Shown here: in pieces, positions 60,035-64,000 of the stretch | How the letters are laid out: every line of letters starts with the position of its first letter | How positions within the stretch are numbered: the first letter of the stretch is position 1 | Source: Phallus indusiatus | Taxonomy: Eukaryota > Basidiomycota > Agaricomycetes > Phallales > Phallaceae | NCBI GenBank assembly: GCA_027605045.1 | Contig: JAQFWX010000004.1 | Location: 2,614,683 to 2,678,682, forward strand | Direction of reading: 5' to 3' | DNA length: 64,000 bases | Notes under the pieces: model-generated | The model's database searches: none | Told to the model about the DNA's origin: nothing | Seen by the model: the letters and a program-made list of their open reading frames with translations, nothing else | Position numbers and translations under genes: made by a program

Positions 60035-61088
60035 TGTAGTAGATAATTGGAAATTACGAATTACGTTTGACTCATCTCGTAGCACGTCGCACGCGTACTC
60101 GGGTCACTCTGTTCGGTCCGACTTGTGTTGCAGAGTCCATGTCCACAATTTTCACTCCAACTAAGAGCTAATATGAAGCAACAACTTAGCGCTTAGCGCC
60201 CAACATCCTTTCAGCACCCATCGTGTCCCATCCGAATTCTCGCATCGTTATCCGAGCACCCCGACAAGCATGTACATGCGTCAAGACCTCTCAAACCAAG
60301 TCTCATCCCGGAATACGAAAAGCCGCCGAAAAGAAAAAGATCAAACCCAACGGAGTGAGTGTGGCTATTATCTCACGACTCTCCACGGCGACCGTCCACG
60401 CCAGTGGAGCTGATTCCTCTGCATGCAGAAATCATTGATGGGCTGATGAATTTACTAGACCTAATCTGTCAACGATCATTCCCTCTGCGGTCCCTCATTT
60501 TTTCAGGGAATAAAAATGACTGCGCAGTGCGTACAACGTCGGAGGGCTCAGACGAGCGCGACATCCAATTGAGTCGTGGTTGCTCCATCGCAGTTGTCAG
60601 AAACCAGTCTTTTGCTAAATAATTGAATACCGGAATCTTTAAGTATGTTTGACACTTTGGGTTAATTCAGTAAGGTTCGTTTTGGGATAAAGTACAGTAC
60701 TAAACAAGTCAACTATATTATTCAGTATCTCTTGAAAGGGTCATCTGCGCCGAAAAAAAGCTTTGCATTTCCGAGTGACTTGTATTCGTGAAACAACAAT
60801 TGGGGCTTTTTGCCCACGCGATAACAAATACCTATCCGAGTTACTAAAATTCGAGCAATACAAGAAGATAAACACAATCACAACAGATGTGTCATTTCTC
60901 AAATGTTACTACTACGAGGATTATTTTCAAACATGAGGAATAATGATATATTCATTATCGACGGTGTAACACAATTTATGTAAAATGTAAGCAAACTTAT
61001 GCAAATGATAGTTCCCTGAAAAAGAAATATAAATAGATAAGACATCTACTACATACAATGTGGTATATAAGGTATTATTGCCCTATTT
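60035..61088. other. intergenic, no clear gene
   Basis: About 1 kb. Frames at 60223-60438 and 60359-60622 on plus lack family features. AT-rich beyond 60,600. Confidence 0.45.
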
Positions 61089-61738
61089 CTAGTTCACGGC
61101 TGCCACGGCGTTGACCCTTTCGCGTTCGACTTTTTGCAATTGGTACATTATAATGAATGAAACTATGATATCGTCAAGAATGGGTATGCCAGGTTCAAAA
61201 ATCTCGATGCTGTAATCCCGCGCTTTGTGGAATATACCGTAGTGCTGCTTGTGAGTTCTTGCTACTATGTTCTTGGAATCATCATGAAGCTGGATTCGAT
61301 TTAGTTGAAAGGATACGTCTAGTTTACAACAACCTGGAAGAGTTTCAACTCACTATGAGATTATCGGAGAAGCTAATTTTCCATTCATATTCTTTATTAT
61401 CAATCGCGATGAATATCCTTGATCTAACAGCATGGTCATTAGTTAGGACAATTGGGAATACACCCCAAAACATACCTACTAATAACGGTCTTTCTACGCA
61501 GGAAATCAGACATCAAAATCTTCCGCCCTTTATAAACAATATATGATGATGTAAAAGATAACTCCTGCCAATGGAAATCGGCAACGGGTTCAAACTGTCC
61601 GAGGTCGGGTACGAACTTGGTGAGTAGAGTGACACGGCGGATTAAATTGTGAGTGTTCATTTGGTACACGACTGTTCCATTAGTTGAGTCTGCAAGGGTT
61701 CCGTTGAAAGGGTCATTTGAACCAAGAGTAAGATTCAT
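61089..61738 (-). CDS. DUF6593-like protein, copy 1
   Basis: Small basidiomycete protein in three exons resembling the DUF6593 family (tubby/LURAP-like beta fold, function unknown). N terminus MNLTLGSNDPFNGTLADSTNGTVVYQMNTHN, then ADFHWQELSFTSSYIVYKGRKILMSDFL; the second exon gives RIFIAIDNKEYEWKIS, and the third NIVARTHKQHYGIFHKARDYSIEIFEPGIPILDDIIVSFIIMYQLQKVER. ATG at 61738, TAG at 61091-61089. It is almost identical to its tandem neighbour. Confidence 0.7.
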
Positions 61739-62023
61739 GTTGGTGGACGAGTGTGGATGTTATGAGTGGGGGAAGTCTGAAATCGTGGTTACTAGCGATA
61801 CGACTCTGAAATAGTCTAATAGTCACACAGGTTGGTTATTGTACGCATTGCAATAGTGGAGCTTGAAGTGACATTAAATCTCACAATGAGATCATATGGT
61901 TTTTAATATACTTGTACAAATTATAGTTCGCTGATAAATAGACATATATTTTTTTTTTGGTGGAGCTTTTGACAGATATTTACTACACATGTAGTATACA
62001 TATGAGGCATTGTCGCCTCATTT

Positions 62024-62693
62024 CTAGCTCGCGGCTGCCACAGCATTGACCGTGTCGCGTTCGACCTTTTGCAACTGGTACATTATAAGGAATGAAACGA
62101 TAATATCGTCAAGAATGGGTATGCCAGGTTCAAAAATCTCGATACTGTAATTCCGCTCTTTGTGGAAAATACCGTAGTGCTGCTTGTGAGTTCTTGCTAC
62201 TATATTCTCGGATTCGTCATAGAGCTGGTTTTGATTAAGTTGAAAGGATACATCTTAGTTTACAACAACCCGGAAGAGTTTCGACTTACTATGAGATTCT
62301 CGGAGAGATTAATTTTCCATTTATATTTTTTATCATCAGCCGCGATGAACTCCCTTGATCTTAACGGGATGGTCATTGATTAGAAAGTTGAGGGAATTTC
62401 AATCATAAGAGAATACACCCAAAAACATACCTACTGATAACGGTCTTTCTACGCATGAAATCAGACATCAAAATCTTCCGCCCTCTATAAACGATATATG
62501 ATGATGTAAAAGATAGCTCCTCCCAATGGAAATCGGCAACGGGTTCAAACTGTCCGAGGTCGGGTACGAACTTGGTGAGTAGAGTGACACGGCGGACTAA
62601 ATTGTGAGTATTCATTTGGTACACGACTGTTCCGTTTGTTGAGTCTGAAAGGGTTCCGTTGAAGGGGTCATTTGAACCAAGAGTAAGATTCAT
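62024..62693 (-). CDS. DUF6593-like protein, copy 2
   Basis: Tandem paralogue of the gene at 61089-61738 with the same exon plan. N terminus MNLTLGSNDPFNGTLSDSTNGTVVYQ, ADFHWEELSFTSSYIVYRGRKILMSDFM, second exon KYKWKINLSENLI, third exon ending in YQLQKVERDTVNAVAAAS. The second intron acceptor is AAG rather than TAG but stays in frame. Stop at 62026-62024. The flanking DNA is duplicated too. Function unknown. Confidence 0.68.
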
Positions 62694-62880
62694 GTTGGTG
62701 GACGAGTGTATGGATGTTATGGGCGGGGGATTTTAGTCTAAATCGTGGTTGCTAGCGATATGACTCTGAAATAGTCTAATAGTCGCACAGGTGGGCTATT
62801 ATATGCATTGCAATCGTGGAGCTTGCAGTGACATTGAATCTCATGAGATCATATGGTTTTATGATTTCAATTTTCAAATG

Positions 62881-63447
62881 ATGAATTAAGTGGCTGACAG
62901 CGTTAAACTATTGTAAGCGCGCTATAGGCAGTGCTTGCTTCACATTCGGACTGAAAGGCGACTCATGTTAATTGATCGCCGAATCTGTGCACAAATGTGA
63001 AAACGGAAGTCAGTGGGACAGAACAACTGGTCAAACAGTTGGTCATATGCTTTCCTAGGTCCTAATATTAATAGATTCACGGAAAAACCTAAGTCACTCG
63101 TTTAGGAAATAATGATACGAGTTTAGTGCTGACATTCAAGTTCGACGCAGAATATACATATCATATAAGCACAAAGTAAGAACAACCAACTACGTCAAAA
63201 GTGTAACCTTTATCATTAAAGAATCAGAGACACAAGAATGTGCGTTAAACATGCGCGTGAGGAGGATTTTGGAGAGTCGGAAGTCAAAAGAGAGCTACAC
63301 TTTACTGCTACAAATGTCAAGTGTTGTTAATCTGTCACTTGTTCTGGGTGGCATTGATGAAGAGAGACAGTTTCATCTTTTGACGAATCATCCTAACTAA
63401 TAAGCCTGAGATACCTTAGTCCGCGACGGTTGTAAATAAGCACTGGC
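62881..63447. other. intergenic, no gene seen
   Basis: Spacer between the DUF6593 pair and the edge gene. Nothing recognised. Confidence 0.45.
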
Positions 63448-64000
63448 TCACTTTATATGGCCACATGACTGGGATTGATAGAATCGAGGGTTACGACCAG
63501 CTAACCAGGGCCGAACATTGTAAGAGAGTTGGTTTAAAAATCCCTGAAATAGATGAGTCAATGGAATTCCATTGAATGTGAACTCACGTGTTGACCAAGG
63601 ATAATGAAATCAACGCCGTTTGGTAGCTGGGGTCGGAAGTAAATCGGTGAGCTTATTATCTTGATTTACACCGGCAAAACTAATGCACACAGGGGATGAG
63701 CACACACATATTGTATCACGAAGAATGGAACATGACGTACTTAGTGTCCATGATAATTGATTGCCCCACCTTCCATCCGATTATCCCTCACAGCGGCATC
63801 GAGTCGGGAGGTGAGGATGAAGGAAGTCTGGGATCCAGTGTCCCAGAGGCACCTTACATTTTCAAATATGCACCGCGATGGGTTTTCTGATGCATTGTAC
63901 GCGCTCGTGACGACTAGTCGGGAAGCAACGACAAAGGGAGGTTTATTTGCTGCGGGACCGCTTGACAAAGTAGACTGCAACGTCGTAAATGGGTCTGGAG
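63448..64000 (-). CDS. Retropepsin-like domain protein, 3' part (runs off the window)
   Basis: Minus-strand gene whose 5' end lies beyond 64000. The rightmost exon encodes FVVASRLVVTSAYNASENP, then CLWDTGSQTSFILTSRLDAAV. DTGS with hydrophobic flanks is the active-site motif of retropepsin-like aspartic proteases. A second exon near 63590-63650 gives YFRPQLPNGVDFIILGQH, matching the second hydrophobic (I/L)ILG block of such domains. A last exon gives GFLNQLSYNVRPWLAG..., with TGA at 63450-63448. No reverse transcriptase or integrase part is visible, so it could be a host gene with a captured protease domain or the end of a retroelement polyprotein. Exon borders are inferred. Confidence 0.5.

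Larger units (their letters stand above)
61060..62880 (-). repeat. Tandem duplication of the DUF6593 gene
   Basis: Two direct units of about 900 bp, roughly 61060-61915 and 62000-62880. Both contain the gene and 5' flank with shared blocks such as GACGAGTGT, CGACTCTGAAATAGTCTAATAG or close variants, and CATTGCAAT.GTGGAGCTTG. Confidence 0.75.

Overview
The window looks like a nuclear chromosome segment of a mushroom-forming basidiomycete (Agaricomycetes). Nearly every gene is broken by introns of about 50-60 bases with GT/AG borders. The gene content (F-box/LRR-type protein, DUF6533 seven-helix protein, DUF6593 proteins, expanded P450s) is typical of that class. No rRNA, tRNA, CRISPR or prokaryotic operon signal was seen. 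All exon structures were spliced by eye from GT/AG borders, reading frame and remembered family motifs; no search was run.

Layout. Left arm (1-15,000), mostly conserved single-copy genes: an F-box-like protein, an SDR oxidoreductase, a 450-bp Tc1/mariner-type MITE, a kynurenine/aminoadipate-type aminotransferase, the GPI-anchor enzyme PIG-O/Gpi13 divergently paired with an equilibrative nucleoside transporter, and a Cdc14 phosphatase. A gene-poor stretch follows (15,000-17,100).

Middle (16,600-42,100), an accessory block with six cytochrome P450 loci and a secreted GH3 beta-xylosidase. Two P450s (P450-A and P450-B) are a tandem duplication of about 3 kb; P450-B carries a single one-base frameshift. 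A ~455-bp element sits at the junction of the two units and recurs after the second in inverted, circularly permuted form. Four further P450s of another family (C to F) follow. C faces D tail to tail, and D, E and F are repeated units in which each P450 is followed by the 3' part of a GH3 gene. Only the last unit keeps an intact GH3; the other two are decayed antisense relics. Three of the four C-F genes keep a TATA box 35-60 bases before the ATG, and E has lost it. This resembles a specialised-metabolism tailoring cluster, but no backbone-forming enzyme lies in the window.

Right arm (43,000-64,000), again mostly conserved genes: a CECR5-type HAD hydrolase with a mitochondrial-looking N terminus, a p37-like SEP/UBX cofactor of Cdc48, an inverted pair of ~140-bp MITEs ending 17 bases before the ATG of a DUF6533 protein, a small secreted protein, an Rsc7/Swp82-type chromatin-remodelling subunit, a proline-iminopeptidase-like hydrolase, a low-complexity unknown, a forkhead-like protein whose DNA-recognition helix has lost its hallmark residues, two tandem DUF6593 genes, and the 3' part of a gene with a retropepsin-like DTG site running off the right edge.
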